A stretch of DNA of 64,000 nucleotides from Comamonas testosteroni TK102. Lineage in GTDB: Bacteria; Pseudomonadota; Gammaproteobacteria; Burkholderiales; Burkholderiaceae_C. Below the pieces are notes generated by a model. The model did no database searches. It had not been told where the DNA came from and worked only from the letters and a program-made list of their open reading frames with translations. The stretch is taken from assembly GCF_000739375.1 (NCBI RefSeq), contig NZ_CP006704.1, forward strand, positions 5,998,704 through 6,062,703, written 5' to 3'. Positions 28,410 through 37,615 of this stretch are shown here, piece after piece (position 1 is the stretch's first letter; every line of letters starts with the position of its first letter). The position numbers and the translations under genes are program-made.

Positions 28410-28975
28410 TTCCCAGGCAGCTGCGTCTTGCACACGGTGTAGCGCAGCTCCGCCATGCCCGTGCCAATCTGCTGCACGGACTGCAGCTGCAGCACGGGAC
28501 TCAGCAGCCGGCGCGGCAGCAGAGGCTTGCCCCGGCCCAGAGTGGCCGAACCGATCTGCACAATCACCTCGTCCAGCAGGCCCGCGTCATGGAACTGACC
28601 GGCCAGATCACCGCCGCCCACAATCCAGATGTTCCTGTTGCCGGCTGCAGCCCTCATGCTTGCCAGCACGGGCTGCACAGCGCCGCTGACAAAGCGCACA
28701 TCGGCACCCTCTATCAACGGCAGCTGGCGGCTGGAGAACACCCAGGCAGGCTGCGCATAAGGCCAGGCTGCGCCAGTCTCCTGCTTCACGGCATCGGCGT
28801 TGCGGAGCATCCATTCATAGGTGGCCGAGCCCATGGCCAGCGCACCGACCTGCGCAATAAAGCCCGGATAGCTGGACTCCGTCAGGCTGCCCAGGGGAAA
28901 CAGCCAGTCCAGGGAGTCGTCTTCGGTGGCGAGAAAGCCATCCAGGCTGGAAGCGGTGTAGTACTGGGTTTTCAT
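28406..28975 (-). CDS. Dihydrofolate-reductase-like protein (RibD C-terminal domain)
   Basis: 189 aa from ATG 28975 (MKTQYYTASSLDGFLATEDDSLDWL), which is the typical beginning of the family; upstream codons lack similarity. The fold is that of the RibD C-terminal reductase domain: MGSATYEWML near 62, WVFSSRQLPL near 88 and IWIVGGGDLAGQFHDAGLLDE near 125 (NADPH binding). Members reduce pteridine or pyrimidine-like substrates, but most stand-alone copies are uncharacterised. The stop overlaps that of the convergent EamA gene. The thioesterase and MerR genes follow upstream on the same strand after about 90 bp. Confidence 0.88.
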   Translation of the reverse strand: MKTQYYTASSLDGFLATEDDSLDWLFPLGSLTESSYPGFIAQVGALAMGSATYEWMLRNADAVKQETGAAWPYAQPAWVFSSRQLPLIEGADVRFVSGAVQPVLASMRAAAGNRNIWIVGGGDLAGQFHDAGLLDEVIVQIGSATLGRGKPLLPRRLLSPVLQLQSVQQIGTGMAELRYTVCKTQLPGN

Positions 28976-29064
28976 GATGGAGCGTAGTTTGCCCCGGCGG
29001 CGCGGGCTCGGACCGCTGCAAACCTGCCGTCCGGGCAAAAAACCTCGGGCGCTGCCCCCAAAAG

Positions 29065-29508
29065 TCAGTCCTGGGATGCGGGAGCCAGATTCCGCGCCGT
29101 GGCCAGCATGGTTGCGCAAAGCAGCTCCCGGCCTTCGCGGCAGGAAAACACATCCGCCCGGGCCACTGTCAGCAGCTTGCTGGCCTGGATGACGCGGCCA
29201 CGGGCCAGCAGGCTCGTGCCATCGGCCGCCGCCAGGTATTTGATGCTGCAGTCCACGGTGGCATTGAACCAGCCCGGCGGCAGCAGCGTCCCTGCGGCCG
29301 ATACGGCAGCAAAGTCCGCGATGGCAAAGACGGGCGTGGCCTGCAACTGGCCGGGCCTGAAGCTCAGGCTTTCCTGATAGGGCAGGCAGAGATCGACCTC
29401 GCCTGGCCCTATGCGCTCGAAGCGCAGCTGCAGCATCTGCGCCACCGGCATGGAAAGCACCAGGGCCTGTACGTCACGGGCGAAATTCTCGTTCTGCGGT
29501 GTCATCAC
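29065..29508 (-). CDS. PaaI-type hotdog thioesterase
   Basis: 147-aa hotdog-fold protein of the PaaI/YiiD thioesterase group, likely hydrolysing an acyl-CoA. Its features are the long helix region MPVAQMLQLRFERIGPGEVDLCLPY and the segment FAIADFAAVSAAGTLLPPG, where active-site residues of the family lie, followed by the beta strands ATVDCSIKYLA and LLARGRVIQASK. The ATG overlaps the stop of the MerR regulator by four bases (ATGA), so the two form a coupled pair. Substrate unknown. Confidence 0.8.
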   Translation of the reverse strand: MMTPQNENFARDVQALVLSMPVAQMLQLRFERIGPGEVDLCLPYQESLSFRPGQLQATPVFAIADFAAVSAAGTLLPPGWFNATVDCSIKYLAAADGTSLLARGRVIQASKLLTVARADVFSCREGRELLCATMLATARNLAPASQD

Positions 29509-29939
29509 TCTCTCCTGCTCCTGCCGGATGAACCGGCCTCGTCACTGCCGCGCGCACGAACACGCGGAAATCCTGGCTTGACGGCTGGCTGCGGCTCACG
29601 CTCGCCAAACCATGCGATATGTGAAACCAGGTGCTTGCGCAGTGCGCGCCGCTGGGCAATCTCCGCATCCAGTTCGGCAATGCGCTCCTGCAGCCTGACA
29701 ATCATCTGGGCCGCCGTCAGGGTCTTGCGACGATAGGCCGGCAGCACTTCGGCGATCTGCGCCAGGGAGAAACCACATTGCCGCGACATGGCGATGAATC
29801 GCAGCTCGCGGATCACGCTGTCATCGAACTCGCGGTAGCCGGAGGGGCGCCGGGCGGCGGCAATCAGGCCCAGACTCTCATAGTGACGAATGGCGTGCAC
29901 GGACACACCCGACAGGCTGGCAAGTTCCGATATCTGCAT
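29505..29939 (-). CDS. MerR-family regulator
   Basis: About 144 aa from ATG 29939. The N-terminal MerR winged helix-turn-helix reads MQISELASLSGVSVHAIRHYESLGLI, with RRPSGYREFDDS in the wing. A coiled-coil dimerisation helix follows (MIVRLQERIAELDAEIAQRRALRKHL). The C-terminal effector part is short, Pro/Arg-rich and lacks the Cys metal sites of MerR/CueR/ZntR, so it is probably a non-metal type such as SoxR-like or general stress members. It is translationally coupled to the thioesterase downstream. Confidence 0.9.
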   Translation of the reverse strand: MQISELASLSGVSVHAIRHYESLGLIAAARRPSGYREFDDSVIRELRFIAMSRQCGFSLAQIAEVLPAYRRKTLTAAQMIVRLQERIAELDAEIAQRRALRKHLVSHIAWFGEREPQPAVKPGFPRVRARGSDEAGSSGRSRRE

Positions 29940-30020
29940 GGCGACAAGGCTAACAAGCCTGGGGTTACACGAAGGTTGGAAGCCATGTTCACACAGTTTG
30001 TCGCCCACGCTGCGGCCATA

Positions 30021-30056
30021 AAAAAACGCACCGTGCTTCCACGGTGCGTTTTTTGG
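30021..30056. terminator. Bidirectional terminator after terC
   Basis: AACGCACCGTG and CACGGTGCGTT with a CTTC tetraloop, flanked by A and T runs on both sides (30021-30056). It ends the terC transcript on the minus strand. Confidence 0.85.
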
Positions 30057-30075
30057 GGGGAGCTTGTCGGGGCGA

Positions 30076-30768
30076 TCAGGCCGCAGCGACTTCCTTCCTG
30101 GCAGAGCGTGCCTGCATGAACTTGCCCAGTCCGACCACCAGCACGGCGCCCGCTGCAGCGGCAGCATAGTGCAGCCAGGGGTGAGCCATGGTGTAGCCAT
30201 GCAGCAGGTTGTCGTTGACGATGGTCTCGCCGCCCACCCAGCCAATCAGCGCCGCGCCCAGCGTGACGATGACGGGGAAACGCTCCATGAGCTTGATCAT
30301 CAGCGTGGAGCCGAAAATCACCAGGGGAATGGAAATGGCCAGGCCCAGGATCAGCAGCACCATATTGCCCTGGGCAGTGGCGGCCACGGCAATCACGTTG
30401 TCCAGGCTCATCACCAGGTCGGCGATCAGGATGGTGCGGATGGCAGTCATCATGGAGCCATGGCCCTTGGACTCGCCTTCGCCGTCTTCGTCGCCGGTCA
30501 GCAGCTGATAGCCGATCCACAGCAGCAGGCAGCCGCCCACGACTTGCAGGAAGGAGAGTTCCAGCAGCTTGGCTGCCACCACGGTCAGCACGATACGCAG
30601 CACCACGGCGGCGCCGGAGCCGAACATGATGGCTTTCTTCTGCTGTTCAGGGGGAAGCGAGCGCGCGGCCAGTGCGATGACCACGGCGTTGTCGCCGGAG
30701 AGAATGATGTTGATCCAGATGATCTTCACCAGGCCGATCCAGAAATCGGCGCTATTGAGCATTTCCAT
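30076..30768 (-). CDS. TerC/YjbE-family membrane protein
   Basis: 230-aa integral membrane protein of the TerC family (YjbE-like), often tied to manganese export or membrane-protein metalation. The start ATG 30768 has GGAG upstream. The family signatures IIWINIILSGDNAVVIALAAR near residue 15 and LIADLVMSLDNVIAVAATAQ near 125 carry the paired acidic/Asn residues in the membrane. About seven helices are seen. The DEDGEGESKGHG loop lies between the halves. TerC genes are often under a manganese riboswitch, but I see no such element in the short leader; a strong hairpin is present there instead. Confidence 0.9.
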   Translation of the reverse strand: MEMLNSADFWIGLVKIIWINIILSGDNAVVIALAARSLPPEQQKKAIMFGSGAAVVLRIVLTVVAAKLLELSFLQVVGGCLLLWIGYQLLTGDEDGEGESKGHGSMMTAIRTILIADLVMSLDNVIAVAATAQGNMVLLILGLAISIPLVIFGSTLMIKLMERFPVIVTLGAALIGWVGGETIVNDNLLHGYTMAHPWLHYAAAAAGAVLVVGLGKFMQARSARKEVAAA

Positions 30769-30791
30769 GATGACTCCACTGTTTTGAATAT

Positions 30792-30818
30792 GAAAGCGCC
30801 GCATTGCGCGGCGCTTTC
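30792..30818. other. Strong GC hairpin in the terC leader
   Basis: GAAAGCGCCGC (30792-30802) pairs with GCGGCGCTTTC (30808-30818) with a 5-base loop. On the minus strand it follows sucD by about 100 bp and precedes the terC ribosome site, so it could end the sucCD transcript (the 3' side is TTTCATATTC) or control terC. Confidence 0.6.
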
Positions 30819-30914
30819 TTTTAAGAGTGGAGCCAGTGTAGGACGCCAGGCCTATCCTTGTCAGTTCGTAATACTGCGTAAATTCAACGCCGCATCAGGA
30901 ACTTTTGCAAGGAC

Positions 30915-31814
30915 TTACTTCTTCAGCAGGCCTTGCAGCAGGCGGCCCATTTCGGAAGGGTTGCGGGTGATGGTGAAGCCGCACTCTTCCATGATGGCCA
31001 GCTTGGCGTCAGCCGTGTCGGCACCGCCGGAGATCAGGGCACCTGCGTGGCCCATGCGCTTGCCGGGAGGCGCAGTCACGCCGGCGATAAAGCCCACGAT
31101 AGGCTTCTTCATGTTGGCCTTGCACCACTGGGCAGCTTCGGCTTCGTCGGGACCGCCGATTTCACCGATCATGATCACGGCATCGGTGTCGGGATCGTCG
31201 TTGAAAGCGCGCATCACGTCGATGTGCTTCAGACCGTTGATGGGGTCGCCACCGATACCGACAGCGGAGGACTGGCCAATGCCCAGTTCGCTCAGCTGAG
31301 CCACGGCTTCGTAAGTCAGCGTACCGGAACGGGACACCACGCCCACGCGGCCCTTCTTGTGGATGTGACCGGGCATGATGCCGATCTTGATTTCGTCAGG
31401 CGTGATCAGACCGGGGCAGTTGGGGCCCAGCAGCAGAGTCTTCTTGCCGCCGGCAGCTTCCTTGGCCTTCATCTTGTTGCGCACTTCCAGCATGTCGCGA
31501 ACGGGGATGCCTTCGGTGATGCAGATGGCCAGGTCCAGATCGGCTTCAACCGCTTCCCAGATGGCAGCAGCAGCGCCTGCGGGAGGCACGTAGATCACGG
31601 ACACGGTAGCGCCGGTTTCCTTGGCAGCGTCCTTGACGGAACCAAAGATTGGGATGTCGAAAATCTTTTCGCCAGCCTTCTTGGGGTTCACGCCTGCCAC
31701 GAAGCAGTTCTTGCCGTTCGCGTATTCCTGGCACTTTTCAGTGTGGAACTGACCGGTCTTGCCAGTAATGCCCTGGGTGATGACCTTGGTGTCTTTGTTG
31801 ATAAAGATCGACAT
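30915..31814 (-). CDS. sucD: Succinyl-CoA synthetase alpha subunit
   Basis: 299-aa alpha subunit of succinate-CoA ligase (TCA cycle), which carries the phospho-histidine and the CoA site. The start MSIFINKDTKVITQGITGKTG is the family start. CoA-binding segments follow (NPKKAGEKIFDIPIF, VIYVPPAGAAAAI). GPNCPGLITPDE lies near 125, and the catalytic His is in GKRMGHAGALISGG near 246. It follows sucC by 20 bp on the same strand, the standard sucCD order. Confidence 0.97.
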   Translation of the reverse strand: MSIFINKDTKVITQGITGKTGQFHTEKCQEYANGKNCFVAGVNPKKAGEKIFDIPIFGSVKDAAKETGATVSVIYVPPAGAAAAIWEAVEADLDLAICITEGIPVRDMLEVRNKMKAKEAAGGKKTLLLGPNCPGLITPDEIKIGIMPGHIHKKGRVGVVSRSGTLTYEAVAQLSELGIGQSSAVGIGGDPINGLKHIDVMRAFNDDPDTDAVIMIGEIGGPDEAEAAQWCKANMKKPIVGFIAGVTAPPGKRMGHAGALISGGADTADAKLAIMEECGFTITRNPSEMGRLLQGLLKK

Positions 31815-31834
31815 GTTTCTATCTCCGGGGCGTA

Positions 31835-32995
31835 TTACTTAACGGCAGCAACGATCTTGGTCGCTGCTTCAGCCATGGTGTCAGCAGCGATGATGGGCAG
31901 ACCGGAATCCTTGAGGATCTGCTTGCCCAGCTCTTCGTTGGTGCCCTTCATGCGCACGACCAGAGGCACGCTCAGGTTCACGGCCTTGCAGGCGGTGACC
32001 ACGCCGTTGGCGATGGTGTCACACTTCATGATGCCACCAAAGATATTGACCAAAATACCCTTGACTTCAGGGTTCTTGAGCATGATCTTGAAGGCTTCCG
32101 TCACCTTCTCGGCCGTAGCGCCGCCGCCCACGTCCAGGAAGTTGGCAGGTTCGCCGCCGAACAGCTTGATGGTGTCCATGGTGGCCATGGCCAGACCGGC
32201 GCCGTTCACCAGGCAGCCGATGTTGCCGTCCAGGGAGATGTAGGCCAGATCGAACTTGGAGGCTTCGATTTCGGCAGCGTCTTCTTCGTCCAGATCGCGG
32301 AAGGCCACGATTTCGGGGTGGCGGAACAGCGCGTTGGGGTCGAAGTTGAACTTGGCGTCCAGGGCCATCAGGTCGCCCTTGGAGTCGCAGTTCAGGGGGT
32401 TGATTTCCACCAGCGACGCGTCGGTGTCCATGTAGCACTTGTAGATCTTGGCGAACAGATCCACGGCCTGATCCACGGACTTGCCTTCCAGACCGATGGC
32501 AGCTGCCACCTTGCGCGATTGCGCTTCGGTGATGCCGGTCAGGGGGTCGATCATCTCGGTGATGATCTTTTCGGGAGTGGAGTGAGCCACTTCCTCGATG
32601 TCCATGCCGCCTTCGCTGGAAGCGATCAGGGCAACCTTCTGTGTGGCACGGTCAGTCACCAGCGACACATACAGTTCGTTCTTGATGTCGGCGCCGTCTT
32701 CGATGTACAGGCGACGGACCTTCTGACCTTCGGGGCCGGTCTGGTGAGTCACCAGCTGCATGCCTAGGATCTGCTCGGACAGCTTCTGCACGTCCTCGAT
32801 GGACTTGGCAACCTTCACGCCGCCGCCCTTGCCGCGGCCACCAGCGTGGATCTGGGCCTTCACCACCCACACGGGTCCACCCAGCTTCTGGGCTGCTTCA
32901 ACAGCCTCTTGCACGGTAAACGCAGGAATGCCACGGGGAACGGGCACACCAAATTGGCGCAAGATTTCCTTGCCTTGGTATTCATGAATCTTCAT
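31835..32995 (-). CDS. sucC: Succinyl-CoA synthetase beta subunit
   Basis: 386-aa ATP-grasp subunit that binds nucleotide and succinate. The ATG 32995 gives [22 protein letters not shown], the usual beginning; the open frame extends 14 codons upstream without similarity. The ATP-grasp segment [23 protein letters not shown] lies near 42. VEINPLN near 205 and [20 protein letters not shown] near 315 are the metal- and subunit-contact regions. It is the first gene of sucCD; the promoter must be in the 470-bp gap before argC. Confidence 0.97.
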   Translation of the reverse strand: MKIHEYQGKEILRQFGVPVPRGIPAFTVQEAVEAAQKLGGPVWVVKAQIHAGGRGKGGGVKVAKSIEDVQKLSEQILGMQLVTHQTGPEGQKVRRLYIEDGADIKNELYVSLVTDRATQKVALIASSEGGMDIEEVAHSTPEKIITEMIDPLTGITEAQSRKVAAAIGLEGKSVDQAVDLFAKIYKCYMDTDASLVEINPLNCDSKGDLMALDAKFNFDPNALFRHPEIVAFRDLDEEDAAEIEASKFDLAYISLDGNIGCLVNGAGLAMATMDTIKLFGGEPANFLDVGGGATAEKVTEAFKIMLKNPEVKGILVNIFGGIMKCDTIANGVVTACKAVNLSVPLVVRMKGTNEELGKQILKDSGLPIIAADTMAEAATKIVAAVK

Positions 32996-33467
32996 GACTT
33001 TGTCTCTCTGAACTGAGGGGAAATACCCGCTTGCCACCGACTCGGGGGAGCCTGGCCATCGGGTTCATATGACATGGCGAGCAGGAATGTACCATGCTGC
33101 ACCGCGCAAAACGACACCTGAACATGCGCAAAATCCACAATTTCACGCAACTTTGTCGTGTTCCGGAAACAGCTGCAATGCCTTGAATTTCTTAGGGAAA
33201 TTATTCCTACACGATATCTTTTCTTCCCGCAACTTTCTTATGTCTTATATACGAGTCAAGGGCATTGAAGCAGCGGCTGGCAATGTGCTGACAACTGCGA
33301 ATAGCTGCTACGTCTACTGGGCCATTCGCGCAAGACTTGCCTAAAAGACAGGCAGTGCGCATGCCTGACGAGATTCAAGGACAATCACCGCTCGGAAAGC
33401 GGCAATGGTGCCGCAGGCAGCGGCATATAAACCAAGAAATGCGCGCGCCGGTGCAGGAGAAAATGCA
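32996..33467. other. Intergenic region between divergent sucC and argC
   Basis: No gene supported. The region is AT-richer around 33170-33260 (TTTCTTAGGGAAATTATTCC and neighbours) and should hold the sucCD promoter on one strand and the argC promoter on the other. Short frames at 33069-33344 and 33337-33606 have no ribosome site and no recognisable product. Confidence 0.5.
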
Positions 33468-34400
33468 ATGGCAAAAGTCTTTATTGACGGAGAAGCAGGA
33501 ACCACAGGTCTGCAGATCCGTGATCGTCTGGTCGATTTTGCAGGTGTGGAGCTGGTCAGCATCGACCCCGCACTGCGCAAGGACCCGGCCGCCAAACGCT
33601 CTCTGATTGCCGGCGTGGACCTGGTCATCCTCTGCCTGCACGACGATGCCGCCCGTGAAACCGCTGCCATGGTGGACTCCATAACCGCAGAGACTGGCCG
33701 CGCCATCAAGATCATCGACGCCTCCACCGCCCATCGCACGGCCGCAGGCTGGGTCTACGGCTTCCCCGAACTGCGCGCCGGCCAGCTCGACGCCGTGAAG
33801 AACGCCACCCGCGTCTCCAACCCCGGCTGCTATGCCACGGGCGCCATCGCCCTGCTGGCACCGCTGGTGGCTGCCGGCCTGATTCCCGCCGACTACCCCG
33901 TGAGCCTGCCCTCCGTGTCCGGCTACACCGGCGGCGGCCGCACCATGATCGAAACCTACGAAGGCGGCGATGCCGCACCTTACGAGGCCTACGCACTGGG
34001 TCTGTCGCACAAGCACATTCCCGAAATCCTGCACTACACCGGCATGACCCGCCGCCCCGTGTTCATCCCCGCCGTGAGCAACTTTGCCCAGGGGATGCTG
34101 GTGCAGCTGCCGTTGCACCTCGATCTGCTGCCCGGCGCGCCCAAGGCCGCCGACCTGCACGACGCTCTGGCCAGCCATTACGCCCAGACCAACACCAGCG
34201 CCAACTGGGTCAGCGTGCTGCCGCCCACGGACGACAACAAGCTGGCCGCCGATACCCTGGCCAATACCAACAAGCTGGAACTGCGCGTGTTTGCCAACGA
34301 GCAATATCGCCAGGCCGTGCTGATCGCACGCCTGGACAATCTGGGCAAGGGTGCCAGCGGCGCCGCCGTGCAGAACCTGCAGATCATGCTGGGCCTGTAA
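33468..34400 (+). CDS. argC: N-acetyl-gamma-glutamyl-phosphate reductase, short type
   Basis: 310-aa ArgC of the shorter class 2, third step of arginine synthesis (NADPH reduction of N-acetylglutamyl phosphate to the semialdehyde). Start ATG 33468 with GCAGGAGA upstream; codons before it are not family-like. The N-terminal [17 protein letters not shown] binds NADP. The catalytic cysteine is Cys121 in [11 protein letters not shown], and the partner His is in [11 protein letters not shown] near 184. [14 protein letters not shown] near 148 is another family segment. It is divergent from sucC and stands alone, without other arg genes. Confidence 0.95.
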   Translation: MAKVFIDGEAGTTGLQIRDRLVDFAGVELVSIDPALRKDPAAKRSLIAGVDLVILCLHDDAARETAAMVDSITAETGRAIKIIDASTAHRTAAGWVYGFPELRAGQLDAVKNATRVSNPGCYATGAIALLAPLVAAGLIPADYPVSLPSVSGYTGGGRTMIETYEGGDAAPYEAYALGLSHKHIPEILHYTGMTRRPVFIPAVSNFAQGMLVQLPLHLDLLPGAPKAADLHDALASHYAQTNTSANWVSVLPPTDDNKLAADTLANTNKLELRVFANEQYRQAVLIARLDNLGKGASGAAVQNLQIMLGL

Positions 34401-34710
34401 GCGTGGGCTCGGTCGGCGCTCCGACTCGCTACGGTTGCGATAGCTGCAGGCGCTTGCCCCGCGCGCACCAGCGCCTGCATGCGCTCCACATCGGCTGATG
34501 CCCGCCCCGGCGGGCATATCTAATACGCCTGCCCGGCACCGGCCCGCCGCCGAACTCCTGCGGCGGCAGGACGCCGGGCCCTGCTTGCCAGACCGGACAC
34601 GAAGACAAAGGGCCGGCACAGGGCGGTTGACACCGCCAGGTGCTGCTGCCCCAGCCCGGATGCCAGTACCCCGGATGCCATGGGCCGGCTTGGTTTATCC
34701 TTGCCGACTC
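34401..34710. other. GC-rich intergenic stretch after argC
   Basis: No gene supported. It contains a GATAGCTGCAGGCGCTTG word near 34438, of the type seen at 24018 and 36570, the hairpin GCCCGCC..GGCGGGC around 34500-34516, and a partial tandem of CCCGGATGCCA at about 34656-34682. It joins directly to a MITE-like element. Confidence 0.45.
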
Positions 34711-35025
34711 TAAGAGCGTGTTTACGATCTCCTCGCGCCGCGACAGAGGCTTTACGGGATGGGATGCAAGGGGGCGGCCCCCCGCGCGCGACACCGCAGC
34801 AATAGCCGCGCTATTGCGAGGATTCGCGCGGCCGGCGAGGCAACGTCGCAGACCGCCCCTGACCGGGCGCCCGCAAAGCCCCTGTCCCGAAGGGTTGGAG
34901 CGCAATCGGGCGATTTCTGTGCGCTAACTCTTGCTTGCACCCCGGTGCAAGCAGCGAGCCATCGCTTCGAACTCATCCCGATTGCGCTCCAACGCGGCTG
35001 CGTAGAGATCGTAAACACGCTCTAA
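34711..35025. mobile_element. Second MITE-like element with 19-bp perfect inverted ends
   Basis: AGAGCGTGTTTACGATCTC (34713-34731) recurs inverted as GAGATCGTAAACACGCTCT (35005-35023), a perfect 19-bp pair about 310 bp apart. Inside, GTTGGAGCGCAATCGGG (near 34894) pairs with CCCGATTGCGCTCCAAC (near 34977), and CTTGCACC/GGTGCAAG forms a short hairpin at 34933-34950. No open frame has gene signals. The element lies about 95 bp before the CycA-like gene and might affect its promoter. Confidence 0.68.
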
Positions 35026-35119
35026 GATTTCAGGTTTCCTGCCAGCCATTGCGGTCCGGCGCCGCAGCGGCGGCGTTGCCGTTCGTGGCGACGGCAGCTT
35101 TTGCAAAGGTTTCCCTCAG

Positions 35120-36532
35120 ATGACTCGCAAGGCATCAGACGCGCCGGGCCAGGATGGCCATGACCACCTGCAACGCAATCTCACCAATCGCCACATACAG
35201 CTGATCGCCATCGGCGGCGCCATAGGTACGGGCCTGTTCATGGGCTCGGGCAAGACCATCAGCCTGGCCGGGCCGTCCATCGTCTTCGTGTACATGGCCA
35301 TCGGCATCATGCTGTTCTTCGTGATGCGGGCCATGGGCGAGCTGCTGCTGTCCAATCTTCAGTACCGCTCCTTCATCGATTTCTCTGCCGATCTGCTGGG
35401 CCCCTGGGCAGGCTTTTTCACGGGCTGGACCTACTGGTTCTGCTGGATCGTCACCGGCATCGCGGATGTGATTGCCATCACCGGCTACGCACAGTTCTGG
35501 TTCCCCGACATCCCGCAGTGGCTGCCTGCCATTGCCTGCGTGCTGCTGCTGCTGGGCCTGAACCTGCTGACGGTGAAGCTGTTCGGCGAGACCGAGTTCT
35601 GGTTCGCCATGATCAAGATCGTGGCCATCGTGACGCTGATCGGCGTGGGCCTGTGGATGGTGTTCTCGGGCTTCGTATCGCCTGCGGGTCGCCAGGCTGC
35701 GCTGGCCAATCTCTGGAATGACGGCGGCATGTTCCCCAACGGTCTGATGGGCTTTTTCGCGGGCTTCCAGATTGCGGTGTTCGCCTTTGTCGGCATCGAA
35801 CTGGTAGGCACCACCGCCGCCGAGGCCAAGGATCCGGAGCGCACGCTGCCGCGCGCCATCAACTCGATTCCCGTGCGCATCATCGTCTTTTACGTGCTGG
35901 CGCTGGTGGCCATCATGACCGTCACGCCCTGGCGCGACGTGGTGCCGGGCAAGAGCCCGTTCGTGGAACTGTTCGTGCTGGCCGGTCTGCCCGCCGCAGC
36001 CGGCGTGATCAACTTCGTGGTGCTGACCTCGGCCGCCTCCTCGGCCAACAGCGGAGTGTTCTCCACCAGCCGCATGCTCTACGGCCTGTCGCTCAAGGGC
36101 GATGCCCCCAAGTCCTTCGGCACCCTGTCATCGCGCAGCGTGCCCTCGCGCGGCCTCATGTTTTCGTGCATCTGCCTGCTGGCAGGCGCTTTCCTGATGT
36201 GGATGATTCCCGACCTGATGGAAGCCTTCACCCTGGTGACCACGGTATCGGCCATTCTGTTCATGTTTGTCTGGTCGCTGATTCTGCTGTCCTACATCGC
36301 CTACCGCCGCCAGCGTGCAGCGCTGCACCTGGCCTCCCGTTTCAGGATGCCCGGCGGCGTCCCCATGTGTGTGGCCTGCCTGGCCTTCTTCGCGGGTATT
36401 CTGGTGCTGCTCACGCTCAAGGACGATACGCGCCAGGCACTGATCGTCACCCCGTTGTGGTTTGTGCTGCTGGGCGTGGCCTACCAGTTCGTGCGCAAGC
36501 GCGCCGCGGTCGGTGTGGTGGCAATCCAGTAA
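35120..36532 (+). CDS. cycA: CycA-like D-alanine/D-serine/glycine permease
   Basis: 470-aa amino acid permease of the APC superfamily, very similar in wording to Escherichia coli CycA, a proton symporter for glycine, D-alanine and D-serine. Residues 18-50 carry NLTNRHIQLIAIGGAIGTGLFMGSGK (read in two parts: substrate-binding GAIGTGLF on helix 1), followed by MRAMGELLLSNLQYRSF. AGFQIAVFAFVGIELVGTTAAE near 210 is helix 6. Twelve helices are expected. The start ATG 35120 lies after a TTTGCAAAGG stretch; the N-terminal leader is polar. It is probably a single-gene unit behind a MITE-like element. Confidence 0.9.
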   Translation: MTRKASDAPGQDGHDHLQRNLTNRHIQLIAIGGAIGTGLFMGSGKTISLAGPSIVFVYMAIGIMLFFVMRAMGELLLSNLQYRSFIDFSADLLGPWAGFFTGWTYWFCWIVTGIADVIAITGYAQFWFPDIPQWLPAIACVLLLLGLNLLTVKLFGETEFWFAMIKIVAIVTLIGVGLWMVFSGFVSPAGRQAALANLWNDGGMFPNGLMGFFAGFQIAVFAFVGIELVGTTAAEAKDPERTLPRAINSIPVRIIVFYVLALVAIMTVTPWRDVVPGKSPFVELFVLAGLPAAAGVINFVVLTSAASSANSGVFSTSRMLYGLSLKGDAPKSFGTLSSRSVPSRGLMFSCICLLAGAFLMWMIPDLMEAFTLVTTVSAILFMFVWSLILLSYIAYRRQRAALHLASRFRMPGGVPMCVACLAFFAGILVLLTLKDDTRQALIVTPLWFVLLGVAYQFVRKRAAVGVVAIQ

Positions 36533-36591
36533 GCTCGGCGCACAATGCGCGGCATTCTTGTTTTGGATAGCAGCTGGCACTTTCCCAGCAT

Positions 36592-36620
36592 GGAATTTCA
36601 GGTGTTTTGCCTGAAATTCC
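36592..36620. other. Perfect 11-bp hairpin between permease and YddG-like gene
   Basis: GGAATTTCAGG (36592-36602) and CCTGAAATTCC (36610-36620) with a TGTTTTG loop. Around it lie GGATAGCAGCTGGC and GCAGGTAGCTATT, which also pair. No T tract follows. It resembles a half copy near 56305 (CATTTTCAGGCAAAACA), so it is probably a small dispersed repeat, placed between two transporter genes. Confidence 0.7.
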
Positions 36621-36669
36621 TTATCTGACAGGCGCAGGTAGCTATTGTTTTGATAATCCGGCCCGTCCC

Positions 36670-37590
36670 ATGTCCCAGAATCCCAGCCTGCAGCACCGCG
36701 CCACCCTGATAGGCCTGCTGGCCGTGCTCTGCTGGAGCTGCACCGTGGGCCTGATGCGCGCCGTGGCCGAGCCGCTGGGTGCGGTCGGCGGCGCGGCCTG
36801 CCTCTACACCATGGCCGCCCTCTGCATTGCCGTGGCACGCGGGCGCAAAGGCTGGCGCGAGCTGGTCCGCTGGCGCAGCATGCATCCGGCCTATCTCTGG
36901 GGCTGCGGCCTGCTGTTCGTGGTCTACGAGATCTGCCTGTCCGTGGCCGTGGGCCTGGCTCACGACCGCAGCCAGGCCATGGAGATCGGGCTCATCAACT
37001 ACCTCTGGCCCAGCCTCACCATCGTGCTGGCCGTGCTGTGCGGCCAGCAGGCGGCGCGCTGGTGGCTGTGGCCCGGGGTGCTGATCTGCCTGTGGGGCCT
37101 GGCGCGCGTGCTGGGCGGCGCAAGCTTCAGCCTGCCGGTCATGTGGAGCCATGTACAGAGCAACCCGCTGGCCTATGGCATGGGTTTTGCCGCCGCCCTG
37201 CTCTGGCCGGCCTATTCGCTGCTGGCGCGCCGCCATGGTGCGGGCTTCAACGCCGTGGGCCTGTTCGTGACCTGGACGGCCTTGGCGCTGTGGCTCAAAT
37301 GGCTGATGCTGGACGCACCACAGCCCATGCACTGGACCTGGCTCACCGCCGGCCAGGTGGTTCTGGTCGGCGCACTCACGGCGCTGGGCTACAGCTGCTG
37401 GGAGCATGGCATCCAACATGGCAAGCTGGCCCTGCTGGCCGCGGCGTCCTACTTCACGCCCGTGCTCTCGGCGCTGATGGCCAGCGCCCTGCTGCAGGTG
37501 TTGCCGGGCTGGAGCTTCTGGCAGGGCGTGGCCCTGGTCACGCTGGGCTCGCTGATCTGCTGGTGGGCGACACGCAGCAGCCGGGACTAG
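36670..37590 (+). CDS. yddG: YddG-like aromatic amino acid exporter (DMT family)
   Basis: 306-aa inner-membrane DMT carrier with ten predicted helices. The start ATG 36670 gives MSQNPSLQHRATLIGLLAVLCWS; upstream codons fall in a hairpin repeat. Segments LLAVLCWSCTVGLMRAVAE, AMEIGLINYLWPSLTIVLAVL and YSCWEHGIQHGKLALLAAASYFTPVLSAL (in parts) match the YddG group (aromatic amino acid and paraquat exporter), notably G-L-I-N-Y-L-W-P. Exporter function is known for the group; the substrate here is inferred. Confidence 0.85.
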   Translation: MSQNPSLQHRATLIGLLAVLCWSCTVGLMRAVAEPLGAVGGAACLYTMAALCIAVARGRKGWRELVRWRSMHPAYLWGCGLLFVVYEICLSVAVGLAHDRSQAMEIGLINYLWPSLTIVLAVLCGQQAARWWLWPGVLICLWGLARVLGGASFSLPVMWSHVQSNPLAYGMGFAAALLWPAYSLLARRHGAGFNAVGLFVTWTALALWLKWLMLDAPQPMHWTWLTAGQVVLVGALTALGYSCWEHGIQHGKLALLAAASYFTPVLSALMASALLQVLPGWSFWQGVALVTLGSLICWWATRSSRD

Positions 37591-37615
37591 GCCAGCACCG
37601 CGCCCACCCGGTCCC

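Noticed and set aside
30769..30914. Manganese (yybP-ykoY) riboswitch before terC
   Set aside because: The leader is short and lacks the conserved core words; only a plain hairpin is present.
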